IMG/VR virus record: IMGVR_UViG_3300006802_000750 | Location: 1 to 20,779 of that record | Strand: one strand, 5' to 3' | Length of the DNA: 20,779 bases | Source: a virus | Notes under the pieces: model-generated | Database searches by the model: none | Told to the model about the DNA's origin: nothing | The model's input: only the letters and a program-made list of their open reading frames with translations | Position numbers and translations under genes: made by a program | Part shown: positions 9,001-17,211 of the stretch, one piece after another | How positions within the stretch are numbered: position 1 is the stretch's first letter | Layout of the letters: the number at the start of each line of letters is the position of its first letter

Positions 9001-9483
9001 ATTTACTATTGGAGTAAATGCTCTACTTAATGAGACTGAAATATTATTAATTCCAAAAGATTCAGAATCAATTTTATTTCTAATTTGTTCATTAAATAAT
9101 AATTGACCATTAGCTCCTATTGTGCTAGTTTGTATCCTTTGGTTTAGTGAACCAGCGTCAGTACCAAATCCTTTACCAGTTTGTGTATCAGTCCAATCAC
9201 TAGTGTAATAATCTTTACCTTGTGGTTTTAAAAAATTTATTTCACCTTCAAAAACATCAATAAAAGCCTCTGGTGTTTGATTATCTACACCGGCACCACT
9301 TATTAGTTTACTTCTTGGTACCACTCTAGCTTTTAAACTAGCATATATTACCAATTCTTCAGATTTAACCAATCTATCTTTTACTCGTCCACCTTCAAAA
9401 ACTCTGTTTGGGTCTACCAATAAAATATTGTTTTCTGAAAATTCAACTAATACATTATCACCATTAGATATTTCATTTGCCAT
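3085..9483 (-). CDS. Giant baseplate hub-like protein with C-terminal N-acetylmuramoyl-L-alanine amidase domain
   Basis: This 2132-aa protein is probably a baseplate/hub component that carries the peptidoglycan-cutting activity for infection. The N-terminal part contains FKLKLKGYYGKAVEYQLML (about 195-215), a pattern I associate with phage tail structural proteins. Around 1770-1820, GNVCIQP...FSGPYLILDVEHNI...TTTFTGVRVPF resembles the late-control-D/gp27-type hub fold. Residues about 1880-2065 are a T7-lysozyme-type (Amidase_2/PGRP) amidase: IIIHVTAG with His1889, YHFLIGR with Tyr1918, and GHNEFANKRCPCF with His2046, Lys2052 and Cys2054. These match the T7 lysozyme zinc ligands His17, His122 and Cys130 and catalytic residues Tyr46 and Lys128. 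Roughly 35 extra residues precede His2046. The roughly 1500-residue middle is unassigned. It follows the LysM-like wedge gene by 14 bases. Amidase call very firm; hub role inferred. Confidence 0.88.
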   Translation of the reverse strand: MANEISNGDNVLVEFSENNILLVDPNRVFEGGRVKDRLVKSEELVIYASLKARVVPRSKLISGAGVDNQTPEAFIDVFEGEINFLKPQGKDYYTSDWTDTQTGKGFGTDAGSLNQRIQTSTIGANGQLLFNEQIRNKIDSESFGINNISVSLSRAFTPIVNITFTDVRGQTLFEQGANSPYAAFFQLPYPLFKLKLKGYYGKAVEYQLMLEKFNASFDSTSGNYNVVCNFKGRVTALLADITLQEMRVAPYMFSKSYQIETNEDEKSDFITSRGRQILSQVYAAYKSKGLISENLPDITIDDLIQRVKELENDIEKKLKSYNLDALDDIETYDKSSTLYRNKILTSGGWRSTYIDTDINSVSGPQVDISTDVVYYQFKKQYRDNPVKQKEAFENIKKRIKEGNESLLRNKTFGNGGKQSIPVDIKLDDFITTPPTGFEDSTGDWFRFDIFEDKIGKIITVFNTKRTQIENELTSAVNSVVIESLGFNPTIRNIFAIFISHADTFLRLMDETHSEAFAVRDSLDRLNAVKGPGNPSSVDEDVIVYPWPHYYIEETDENGPQYVSTYPGSPKVLGQTKAYDNILWPEVYFVEEFFKAQLISNSDTKPEFSVNSVGGNWIPITSFELGEEQVYINKSVVPFNYEIWDRSTVFSVFSGLSTRLKENVSKNAFYELSKIEAFNIKEYLSGLLDLNELLKNQNFNYNTYLDYLQEISPLNNYQLLIRDQFNTPYIRTKVNDSSFTLTPFNEFKNLTYQLNDGDIQETLDNLNSVLISGNIRNENILETFPFSHFVSTSPNTSWTVNNLAAGIDISSYENLNNISQSINYQADQKVFASIIPNNATSLVVENIQFYTDGDWATKTALTELSNKVQDRFVNNQNTRNSWETFYGTVQYQEGTEYVCNQNLITTEGNLEYGNDYNGKIFSKQITSLLNTPYFINSLVEGVSNEINNVDNPYKSAAYLFLNSLPLPTLREKTLLTNQSTYNIYGDYIAKTLNQVSAVHPLPSAWILKYGAIWHRYKEFIDNGNDFLSDVWDNFDANTYFNNTNGLGYTYDLNVGVNNALISFGGQWSPAPTTDQLNLGFYPELNNYIYYFVTGELLYDGLNISGFPITDNQINQLILQESLYLKNAEELTITSIDTDPIQTKANLWFNYYDLTREGYLSGYTTAQYLLFPCEGGMKKSQLEFEVESPYYLKNNQNVTNGAVRLVWGLSNYGYFEHKPNTLPRPDQYLKRILSDQEEQLSFDIVNNEEYASIEELFDIFTPEILDRFEEYFLNFTKYFDPDPQVFYDEEDIMSLNFQKLLREFLKIDQDKVNTTQSNTQLSYNLGKTQLDKINVTLRQFLSHQTAFNFYNPKDVDILVFKSIAPSSGATQYINFENYQGNLPPDISLTQSTTLYPNEWKELRKNVGFYSDSLSSGYTLNLIYNDAGNYVTEFFREFNIDFNVTNIKNLRKIIRMYVTARIEAGADQNIDNREFLQRIKTEVIESWEFSQFDYLNQLFIQLQKVLPETTETEIEEFTNNSTYESDENKLEQYQVFKTLNDKWVSGEEFSNKYLFEDFLFYDVANRDVGDKAIITTDAIMSFGSPNNAKASLLTIIGSLLQGNFFNFMGMPSYINFYGMTSQGDTPIPKLSTQDEADAIFGTHLEVDSLDSGPKFLCQYVGPPSTQLGGELSKKSKYENDSFLLGRTAQNPLLSTNYDPQKNNKVVAFAVDFGIQSQGIFKGITLDQSQFKNTSESFAVTESMAQSANDKSILTQGLSLFNIYKTRSYTCKIEAMGNVCIQPTMYFSLRHIPMFSGPYLILDVEHNIQPNTMTTTFTGVRVPFHKMPEITQLVAKVNQTFLNKVRKKVKEEKAIQRQGGFEPESTTESESVKSGNSNFRGRDDDKLDYIIIHVTAGINYGNDPVSTINQEHINRGFAGIGYHFLIGRGAEGNDNSPEGTLYGARPDNKIGAHTLGHNSRSLGVSMIANCDKIGVYGKDEGGDHPTRIQKETLEWTLLWLLFKTGLLKMGNNMSVIVKTRESDVEVTNPKVLDNTGGIGSDLWMNILKGHNEFANKRCPCFRVERTLSDTSPGSLMSKLRVKLKKALEDSNFTPGPDYGQTSMIRYFSKKAKEKGWVPSPWSTSTGQFGGRDLAVN

Positions 9484-9497
9484 AATTAATTAAATAG

Positions 9498-9965
9498 TTA
9501 AAAAGAAGATGAATAAGAACTACTGCTATTATTTGACCTAGTATTAATGGTACCTTGTCTCCCAGTTGTGTTAGTACTTACGGGTGCCACATAAGTAATT
9601 GGTGTGGTACCAATATTTGGAACATCAAAAGTGTTTATTGGTACATTTTTACCATAAAAAAAGAAATAGTCATCCACCGCTTGTTTATAATTTTGCAAAG
9701 AAGCTACTAAAGGATACGGAACAATCAATACTTGACCATCTTTAATATTCCATTCCAATCCACCAACTTGTGGATTAGCTTGTAAAATTAACCAACCAAA
9801 ATATGGACTATCATAATATTGTTGACTTATTTTATCTAGTCTTGAACTATTAGTTTTATATATAGTTTTTTTGTCTGTAGGTAATGATGGTAATTTAAGA
9901 AATGGTATTGTTAAATTTTCACCATTAACGTTAAAATCTGAATATCTATTATAATATCTAGCCAT
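9498..9965 (-). CDS. LysM-like baseplate wedge protein (T4 gp53-like)
   Basis: The 155-aa product has a LysM-like core at about residues 40-85: RLDKISQQYYDSPYFGWLIL, then NPQ and IKDGQVLIVPYP. This is the pattern of T4 gp53-type baseplate wedge proteins and of short LysM tail proteins, where the fold usually holds protein-protein contacts rather than binding peptidoglycan. The first 30 residues (RYYNRYSDF...IPFLKLP) are typical of this phage group. The last 20 residues are a flexible Asn/Ser-rich tail (NNSSSSYSSSF). It starts only 2 bases after the stop of the 1685-aa baseplate gene and is followed 14 bases later by the giant hub gene, so the three are surely co-expressed and probably meet in the baseplate. 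Assignment to gp53 itself rather than a generic LysM tail protein is moderate. Confidence 0.75.
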   Translation of the reverse strand: MARYYNRYSDFNVNGENLTIPFLKLPSLPTDKKTIYKTNSSRLDKISQQYYDSPYFGWLILQANPQVGGLEWNIKDGQVLIVPYPLVASLQNYKQAVDDYFFFYGKNVPINTFDVPNIGTTPITYVAPVSTNTTGRQGTINTRSNNSSSSYSSSF

Positions 9966-9967
9966 AA

Positions 9968-12900
9968 TTAATAAAATTTTAAATTAAAACTACTAGTAGG
10001 ACCTAAGCTTTTCTGACTAGCGTTTTCTCTTATGTAAGATTCTAATGTTGGGTCTGTAACTTGTTCGTAAGTCATTTCTCGTTTTTTATCATCTTTTAAA
10101 TCTGTTAGGTCAGTAGGATAAACTAATTGTGTTAATCCTTGTGATAATGTATTTTTTCCTTCTGGTATTGTTTTATCAACAAACTCTTCTTTAATATCTA
10201 ATAATTTTCTCATGTAGAAATCTTCATTTAAAGCTATGAATTCAGAACATTTGTTTTGGAAGGTAGTTACCCATAAAGGTGTTGTAAGTGGTGGTGGATA
10301 AAGTACATCTATCATTTCAGTTATAAAATTAGCTGGACCTGGATAATTTATATTATTATCTTTTAATGGTTGTATGTTTGTTGTAACTAAAGAATCAACA
10401 GTAGATTCGTCCATTAAGTCTATTCCAAATAAAATATATTCCATAATAAATGGGTCTAGAGAAGAACTAGATGGTGAACTAAAATTATTAGCTAATGTTC
10501 CAGTTGATGACAAATCAAATTGGTTTTCTGTTGTTAATTTAGCATTCACAACGTCATTAAGTACCGTACTTAAAGCTAAATCACTACTATCACCATTATA
10601 TATTTTACTGTAACACGTTACTAAATTTGTCAAATATTTGTAATCATCACCCAATTCTTTTAAAGTGTTATCTGGTGGTGCAACCCCATTAGCTGTTGGG
10701 TATACATCAGTCCCACCAGACAATTTAAGTGTTGTCCACTTACCATTTTCACCATAACCGTCAGCTCCCCTATTAACAACATTTAATTGATTAACATACT
10801 TAACATAGTTTAATGTTAACGTTTTTAAATTTAAATCTAATTGGGTAAATTGATATTCGTATTCACCTATACTAAATTCTAACTGTTCTAATAAGAAATC
10901 TTTAAGGTCGTCTTCTTGTGCTTCTGTAAGTCCATCAGCTATTGTTTGTATATATGTAGTACCACTTTCTATTTTAGATTTATATGTATCACTAAGGTTA
11001 CTAAGTCTATTTTCCCAACCCTCTGAAAAACCAATTAATTTTCCATTATTAATATCAAAAGTACCAGACGTTGATGTAGATGTATAATATTCACCTTCAT
11101 ACATTTGTTTTTCAGAAAAGAAAATTTGTAATCCAGCGTAATTTTGTTCACTAATATATTTAAATAGATAATCGTTAGTTCCACTTATATATTCATAAGC
11201 TGTTTCACTTAAATCATTCCAATTATTTTGATAATTTATAGTACCAGTTTGACCACTAGTACCTTCTTGTGAGTTTGTTCTATCACCTATCGTAATACCA
11301 TCATTAGATGAAGTATCTTGTTCATCTACTTCATCAGCTGTACCTTGTGGATTATCTAATCCAGTATTATTAATTAAATCAGAATTTTCTTGTATCCAAG
11401 CTTGTTCGTCTGGGTCTTTATCTGTTACAGTTAATACAGCTCTATCATCATAAACTTCTGTATTAGCGAAAAAGTTAAATGATAATGCATTTTGTAATTG
11501 TGTTACTGGTTCTTTTAACCCTTGACCACCAATATATTTAAAACTAATACTTACAGTAGCTATCATAGGTTGTACTCCAATACCTTCAGGATTTAAATCT
11601 AATAAATTATTATCGTATGTAAAAGAAACATTATCTATAGCTATTTTTGTGTGATAAAAATCACCAACCCTTAAAACACATATCGGTGGTGCACCAAATG
11701 ATGTATTTTTAGCATCTACAGACCTATTTAAAGTTCCTCCTCTATCAACAACTGTTGGTATTGTAGCACCAGGTCTAACACATTGATTTAAAAAAGTTAA
11801 TCTACTATTTAAACCTTCGGGTGTAATACTATGAAAACTTGGATGGAAAAATTTAAATTTTTGTTTTAAAGAATCATAAATAAATTCATTTTCTTCTTGT
11901 ATCATATCAAAATAATCACATTCTGTAACCATTTTTTGTAATATCTTATTAGCGATTTCTCTTCTAGTATTTTTATCTTTTTCAATATTTAATTCTTCTT
12001 GTTGTGATATCGGTCTAATTCTTTTTCTATCTATAGGTGGTTTTGGTTCAGGTTCTGGTTCAGGTTTTGGTTTAGCTTCCATATCAATGTTAGATATTGT
12101 CACATATCTACAACTAGCTGCTGGAGCAGAATAAACAGCTCCAACTTCTCCAGCCTCACCAGTTCCAGTTGTCGCAGAATATAAAACATTATTACAAAAT
12201 TCTTCACCTAAAGCTTGACCATCTGGTATATTTAAATCACCACTATCAATGTAAGCTGAAAATGCATTTTTCCCATCTATTTGATAGTTTTTAAACATTT
12301 GTTTCACAGAATCTAATCTTCTTTGTGATAATTTTTTGTTATATTCATTAGTAGCGATAGAACTAGCTGAACCATTAAAACTCAATGTAACAGTATGTAA
12401 TCCCGAATCTAATATTGTTTTTAAGTCCCTAGCAAATTTAGGCCAAACATCTTGATATTCACTATAAGCTATATTATTGAAAAAATTACTTAATCCTTCT
12501 TTTTGTGAATCAACAGCTCTATCTATTTGTGGTTGAAATGATGTTCCTCCAGGTACTAAATATTGTCCAAATGAAGACATACTCCCTTCCGCACATTCAA
12601 CATAACTAACAGTTGATGTAATTCTAGATGTATTTGGGTCTGGATAATCGTTATCAAAATAAAATGTTAGACCTGGTTCTAGAGTTGGTAAAGTTACATT
12701 CTCTACTTCTTGTGGTTCTTCTGTCGCTGATTCATTTATAATTTCTCTAGTTGCTCTATCTGATAAACCAGGTGTGTTAAGTTGTTCGTTTAAAGATTGT
12801 AACTCATTAACTGAAAATTGTTTCCATTTCCTAGCTAAATCAAATATGTCATATCTTTTACACCCAGCAAAAAATGAATCTACTATAGCGTCAGTTTGTT

Positions 12901-15025
12901 CTGGTCCTAATTTTTCTAATTCTTTCCTAACTAATAAATTAAGAATACTTGGGTGGTCAACAACTATTTTAAATCTTAAACTACCAGTTCTATTTGTATT
13001 ATTGTAAGTATATATTGGTTCTGGTCTACCTAAAAATGTGTTTTCAGTCCAATTAGCATTACTAGATTCATCAACACTTAAATCATAAGGTGGAAACCAC
13101 ATAATTCTACCCCCATTCGGACCTTTTTCACACGATGGTAAATCATCATATGTAAATCCAGGTTCACCACTAGTTCTCCAAGCTAAGTTCTCTATTGAGA
13201 ACATATATTTTTTAACTTTACCATCAACAATATTACTTGAACCTTTTCCAGATTCATCAGTTCTATGTGGAGCTATATTTAAATTAAACGGACTATCTAA
13301 AACAGAATAAGTTTCTTTTCTGTGGTTAGTATTAAATCTAACCATTCTATCATAAGTGTAATAAGGTACGTCTTTAGTCCATACTCTACAGTATTCTCTT
13401 GCTTCTTCAACACCATTTCCACTTGTTGGGTCTGTATTTACAAATCTTCTAACTCTAGAACCTTTAGTCAATTCTTTATACCCATCATTAAATACTTTAC
13501 TAACTTGGTTCATAGCATGTGAAACTGACTTTAAAGCCGCTCCACCTTTTGGTACTGAATCAATAATTTGTTGTGTTACATCCATCAAACTATCTTCTCT
13601 AAATGAATAGTTTGATGATTTTGTCCTATCGTAATTATTTGGTGTTTGATATCTAGTAGTATTGTCTGTTGACCCTTCTGGTCCTTGTGTTGCACCAGGT
13701 TCTTGTGGTCCTATTCTATTGTTATTTGCATTATTATTAAATAAAGATGGGATACTGTTTAGAAAACCACCACCAGGTGTTTTATTAGTATACCAAGTAA
13801 AACCAGCCGCCGTATCACCTTGATTAGTATAGGTCCTACCTTTCATACCAAAATCATAATCGTTTTGGTCAAATTCTTTAGATACTGCGTCTGGTCCAAA
13901 TATCGGAACATAATTTTTACCAGCATATGTGTTTTCTGGTGGACTTGTCATATCAACAATCCTATTTCTAGGTCCACCAACATACTGTGGTGGGTTAGGT
14001 GGGAAATTACCAAAACCTAATATTCCACCACCTATAAAATCTATAGCTTCACCAAATCCAACACCTATAGCTGTCCGTGCTTGTTCACCCTCACCATATT
14101 GTGGACCATATTTATTATATCTAATAGCTTTAAATAACCTGGATTTAGTACCATTACCAGTATACTCTAAAAATCTTTGTGATGGTGATTGTCTTCTTCT
14201 TGGTATTCCTATTAAACTTCCTAATATACCCGTAATATCTGAAATAACTTTTTCAACTCCGTTTGAACCTCTAGGTGGTTCAAGTTCAAAGTAATCACCA
14301 GGAATATAAGAATAAGGTACATAAACTCCGGTAATTCTTGATACAAAATCTAATCCTTGACCTACAATTGATTTAGGTTGTGTTATTGTATTATCTCTTT
14401 GAATTAATGGTTGTCTACCAGTTACAATATCTAAAGCATCTATTGGGTCTTGTAAAGCATCAACAAAACTTAGTCTGCCTATGGTTTCTTGATATAATTC
14501 TTGAGCTATCCTTTCTTGAAATTCACTTCTTAATTGTATTGCTGCAGCCTGTTGTAATGGACTATCTTGTAATAATGTTTGTGATAATAAACCTTCAGCT
14601 GATACACCTAATAGTATATCTATTGGTGAATAATATCTTCCTACTGTTCTAAATGGATTTTCACCAAATAAACCAGCTCCAGTTTCTGGTGCTGTAAAAT
14701 TAGGGTATTCACCTTCATTTACTTTAGCTACACCTTGACTAGTAGTATATATGTTTATAAAATTTGAATAACCACCTTTTGGACCATAAGCGTTATTTAA
14801 ATAAAGTTTATCTAAAAACATCTCAGAATTTTCTTCAACACTTGGTTGGTCTATAACGTCTTTAACACTTAAAGATGTAACAGAATATGTTGAATTATTA
14901 TATGTGCCATATGGTCCTATCCCTTCTGGATTTGGTAAATTTTTGGTTAATAATAAATCTCTTAGAGCTTTAGTACCCGAAAAACTTAATTGTGAAAAAT
15001 TGTTATTTTGTGGAGAACCCGGCAT
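9968..15025 (-). CDS. Large baseplate/tail structural protein with internal OmpA-like segment
   Basis: This 1685-aa protein is almost certainly a virion baseplate component. Residues about 530-735 contain RIMWFPPYDLSVDE, FLGRPEPIYTYNNTNRTG and LRFKIVVDHPSI, which look like a beta-rich tail domain. Residues about 845-985 resemble an OmpA C-terminal domain: HTVTLSFNG, then EYNKKLSQRRLDSVKQMF, ending in SCRYVTISNID. The Asp that OmpA uses for diaminopimelate binding is not in place (SFNGSAS instead of GYTD), while the Arg pair in SQRR is kept. A Pro/Glu/Lys hinge follows (KPKPEPEPEPKPP, about 988). About 1140-1190 contains VQPMIATVSISFKYIGGQGL and LQNALSFNFFANT, another conserved-looking tail segment. 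The rest is Asn/Ser/Thr-rich. It lies between the tape measure and the LysM-like wedge gene. Exact baseplate position unknown; no close T4 equivalent recognised. Confidence 0.8.
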   Translation of the reverse strand: MPGSPQNNNFSQLSFSGTKALRDLLLTKNLPNPEGIGPYGTYNNSTYSVTSLSVKDVIDQPSVEENSEMFLDKLYLNNAYGPKGGYSNFINIYTTSQGVAKVNEGEYPNFTAPETGAGLFGENPFRTVGRYYSPIDILLGVSAEGLLSQTLLQDSPLQQAAAIQLRSEFQERIAQELYQETIGRLSFVDALQDPIDALDIVTGRQPLIQRDNTITQPKSIVGQGLDFVSRITGVYVPYSYIPGDYFELEPPRGSNGVEKVISDITGILGSLIGIPRRRQSPSQRFLEYTGNGTKSRLFKAIRYNKYGPQYGEGEQARTAIGVGFGEAIDFIGGGILGFGNFPPNPPQYVGGPRNRIVDMTSPPENTYAGKNYVPIFGPDAVSKEFDQNDYDFGMKGRTYTNQGDTAAGFTWYTNKTPGGGFLNSIPSLFNNNANNNRIGPQEPGATQGPEGSTDNTTRYQTPNNYDRTKSSNYSFREDSLMDVTQQIIDSVPKGGAALKSVSHAMNQVSKVFNDGYKELTKGSRVRRFVNTDPTSGNGVEEAREYCRVWTKDVPYYTYDRMVRFNTNHRKETYSVLDSPFNLNIAPHRTDESGKGSSNIVDGKVKKYMFSIENLAWRTSGEPGFTYDDLPSCEKGPNGGRIMWFPPYDLSVDESSNANWTENTFLGRPEPIYTYNNTNRTGSLRFKIVVDHPSILNLLVRKELEKLGPEQTDAIVDSFFAGCKRYDIFDLARKWKQFSVNELQSLNEQLNTPGLSDRATREIINESATEEPQEVENVTLPTLEPGLTFYFDNDYPDPNTSRITSTVSYVECAEGSMSSFGQYLVPGGTSFQPQIDRAVDSQKEGLSNFFNNIAYSEYQDVWPKFARDLKTILDSGLHTVTLSFNGSASSIATNEYNKKLSQRRLDSVKQMFKNYQIDGKNAFSAYIDSGDLNIPDGQALGEEFCNNVLYSATTGTGEAGEVGAVYSAPAASCRYVTISNIDMEAKPKPEPEPEPKPPIDRKRIRPISQQEELNIEKDKNTRREIANKILQKMVTECDYFDMIQEENEFIYDSLKQKFKFFHPSFHSITPEGLNSRLTFLNQCVRPGATIPTVVDRGGTLNRSVDAKNTSFGAPPICVLRVGDFYHTKIAIDNVSFTYDNNLLDLNPEGIGVQPMIATVSISFKYIGGQGLKEPVTQLQNALSFNFFANTEVYDDRAVLTVTDKDPDEQAWIQENSDLINNTGLDNPQGTADEVDEQDTSSNDGITIGDRTNSQEGTSGQTGTINYQNNWNDLSETAYEYISGTNDYLFKYISEQNYAGLQIFFSEKQMYEGEYYTSTSTSGTFDINNGKLIGFSEGWENRLSNLSDTYKSKIESGTTYIQTIADGLTEAQEDDLKDFLLEQLEFSIGEYEYQFTQLDLNLKTLTLNYVKYVNQLNVVNRGADGYGENGKWTTLKLSGGTDVYPTANGVAPPDNTLKELGDDYKYLTNLVTCYSKIYNGDSSDLALSTVLNDVVNAKLTTENQFDLSSTGTLANNFSSPSSSSLDPFIMEYILFGIDLMDESTVDSLVTTNIQPLKDNNINYPGPANFITEMIDVLYPPPLTTPLWVTTFQNKCSEFIALNEDFYMRKLLDIKEEFVDKTIPEGKNTLSQGLTQLVYPTDLTDLKDDKKREMTYEQVTDPTLESYIRENASQKSLGPTSSFNLKFY

Positions 15026-15040
15026 AATTCTTTATTTTAC

Positions 15041-15048
15041 TATAAATA
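15041..15048 (-). promoter_or_regulatory. Candidate late promoter element TATTTATA
   Basis: Minus strand AATATTTATAGTAAAATAAAG, with the 8-mer 15 bases before the ATG of the 1685-aa baseplate gene, inside a 39-base gap after the tape measure stop. Same motif and orientation as before the other late genes. Confidence 0.45.
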
Positions 15049-15064
15049 TTCGAAAAAAAAATTA

Positions 15065-17176
15065 TTAGCTATTCATATTCATATTTGGATACCTATTCAA
15101 ATTTGGGTATCTAGCTAATTCTCTTTCATTATTCATATCGGGAGCTGTAGTTAAATTAGTCTCAATTAATGTAGCTTTTAAATTCTGCATAAATAAAGAA
15201 TTACCTATTAATCCTCTCCAATTGAAATCACCCATGTTTATTCCATTTAATTCAATTGGTATTTTTGTAGGTAACCCTGTAAACTCTACCTTAATATTTT
15301 TTTCTGGCATATTTGTTGTATTATTAACTAATGAACCTAAATTTGCTCCTCTAGCTCCAGCGGTTAAATCAACACCACTCACAGTGTCATTTACTGAAGG
15401 TATTATAAATCCATCGTTAGTTAAAACAGCTTTAGTTTTTCCTTCTGGTACTGTAAAATCATTTGCATTTGTACCATTAACATTTAATGTATTAACATCA
15501 AAGTAACCTTCTTGTAATTGAAAACTACCCTCACTCATTTCTGTAAAATTATTTAATGCATCTGTAAGTCCACCAAAAAGAGTACCTGTTAAAGCTTGTG
15601 CAACATTACCTACATCAGCTGTACCTTCAGTAATATTTTCGAATTCTGTTCCAAAAATATTTTCAAAACCACTTCTTACTAATGAACCTACAGAATCACT
15701 TAAATTACCTAATTCGTCAGAACTAAAAGCTTTATTTATAGCTTGACTTAAGTTTGTAGATATTTCTGATACGTCTAAACCTTCCATAACACCACCTAAT
15801 AAAGCGGCATCTAAAGCCTTTGTATTGTCGTCTATACTTTTTAAAAATCCAGTTTGTTCTGCCATCAACTCTTTTTCTGTCATTTGTTGTTGGTCTTGAA
15901 CTTCTTTTAACTTATCTAACTGACTAGCTGTTAAATCCTCTATTTCTACCGCTTCTTCTAATCCAGGAACTTTTATTTCATATTTTCCAGTTTGTTGATT
16001 TAAACTAGCCATGCTAGTAACAAATTCCTGCATGTCTTCTCTACCTTCTAAATCAAATGAGAACTGATTTTGTACTGCTTGGAATTTAGTTTGTAATTTA
16101 ATCATTGACGCCAACTCATCTTTATTCATACCTAGTGCATCTGCCATAGCACGTAATTGTCTTTGAGCTGTAGGTGGGAAAGATATTTCTCCAGTCTCTT
16201 CATTAAATACTGCTAGTTCTTGACCTGCTTGTACTAATGAGTCTTGTAATGCCCCTAAATCATTTGTAGCCATGTACATTAATTTAAATGGGTCGGCTAA
16301 GTCTCCAACAGCTCCACCAATTACTTGTAAGTTAGCAGCCAATTCTATAGCACCTTCTGGGTCCATTACTTTTTCAGCTAAAGTGGCTGTTGTCGCCATA
16401 CTAATACCTAATTTTTGTGCTTGTGCAGCCATTTTTGCAAATCCTCTAACACCATCAGAAAAATTATAGGTATTCATCATACTCATATTTTGACTTATGG
16501 TATCCATGAATTCACCAACATTTAGACCCATTTGTCTAGCTACATTAGCCATTTCATTACCTTTGTCTATAGCTTCACCAACTGAAAGACCCATTTGGTC
16601 AAAATGTGTAACCATTCTAGCTGTTTGATTAGTTGTCAATCCGATAGCTTCTGTAAATATACTTAATCTAGATATGTCTTCATCAGACATTAGTACGTTT
16701 CTACCCATTTCTTGTGATAATGCATGCGTTGTTCGTAAAACATTATCTAATGAAACACCATATCTTTGAGCTTCTATCGAAGCTTGCATTATGGTTTCAT
16801 TTTGCATTTGTTGTAGTTGACCTACTTGACCTAAATCTTGAACTATTGATTTTCTTATAGTTTGTTCTTTTTGTAAAGCAGCGACAGCTATGTTAGTAAG
16901 TGAAGTAAGTGTTTCTTGTGCTCCTTCAGCTCCCCTAATCGAATCTGCAAGGTCTGTCCATAACGATAAATTTTTAGATATTGTACCAGTTAATTCACTT
17001 TGACCTTTGTTAAAATCTGTTGTTGAATTAGCAGCACTACTAGTTGTGGATTTAGCTGCACTATTCCAACTATCCCATACTTTTTGGTCAATATTTACCT
17101 TTTCTAGTTCCTCTCTTTGACTAACAGTTAAATTTTGCCAATTAGTGTTGATTGGTGAAGCATTAAATCTTGCCAT
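15065..17176 (-). CDS. Tail tape measure-like protein
   Basis: The 703-aa product is predicted to be mostly helical and rich in Ala, Gln, Met and Leu, with long amphipathic stretches such as VGEAIDKGNEMANVARQMGL and GFAKMAAQAQKLGI. This is the texture of phage tape measure proteins, which set tail length and are ejected with the DNA. At about 1.5 angstrom per residue it would correspond to a tail of roughly 105 nm, close to T4-like tails (T4 gp29 is 590 aa). I see no convincing membrane helix. The C-terminal 130 residues are less helical (FTGLPTKIPIELNGI) and may dock to the baseplate. It directly follows the gp26-like gene and its overlapping ORF, the classical place for a tape measure gene. 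The start is ATG with leader ATAGAAAAAGAAC. A minor structural role other than ruler cannot be excluded. Confidence 0.8.
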   Translation of the reverse strand: MARFNASPINTNWQNLTVSQREELEKVNIDQKVWDSWNSAAKSTTSSAANSTTDFNKGQSELTGTISKNLSLWTDLADSIRGAEGAQETLTSLTNIAVAALQKEQTIRKSIVQDLGQVGQLQQMQNETIMQASIEAQRYGVSLDNVLRTTHALSQEMGRNVLMSDEDISRLSIFTEAIGLTTNQTARMVTHFDQMGLSVGEAIDKGNEMANVARQMGLNVGEFMDTISQNMSMMNTYNFSDGVRGFAKMAAQAQKLGISMATTATLAEKVMDPEGAIELAANLQVIGGAVGDLADPFKLMYMATNDLGALQDSLVQAGQELAVFNEETGEISFPPTAQRQLRAMADALGMNKDELASMIKLQTKFQAVQNQFSFDLEGREDMQEFVTSMASLNQQTGKYEIKVPGLEEAVEIEDLTASQLDKLKEVQDQQQMTEKELMAEQTGFLKSIDDNTKALDAALLGGVMEGLDVSEISTNLSQAINKAFSSDELGNLSDSVGSLVRSGFENIFGTEFENITEGTADVGNVAQALTGTLFGGLTDALNNFTEMSEGSFQLQEGYFDVNTLNVNGTNANDFTVPEGKTKAVLTNDGFIIPSVNDTVSGVDLTAGARGANLGSLVNNTTNMPEKNIKVEFTGLPTKIPIELNGINMGDFNWRGLIGNSLFMQNLKATLIETNLTTAPDMNNERELARYPNLNRYPNMNMNS

Positions 17177-17188
17177 GTTCTTTTTCTA

Positions 17189-17196
17189 TATAAATA
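17189..17196 (-). promoter_or_regulatory. Candidate late promoter element TATTTATA
   Basis: Minus strand TCTATTTATATAGAAAAAG, with the 8-mer 12 bases before the tape measure ATG. The flanks make a short palindrome, CTATTTATATAG. Same motif and orientation as before the other late genes. Confidence 0.42.
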
Positions 17197-17211
17197 GATT
17201 ATTAATGATTT

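Noticed and set aside
12040-12080. Pro-Glu-Lys repeat as a membrane-spanning TonB-like element
   Set aside because: There is no membrane segment or signal peptide nearby; a flexible hinge within a structural protein is a simpler explanation.
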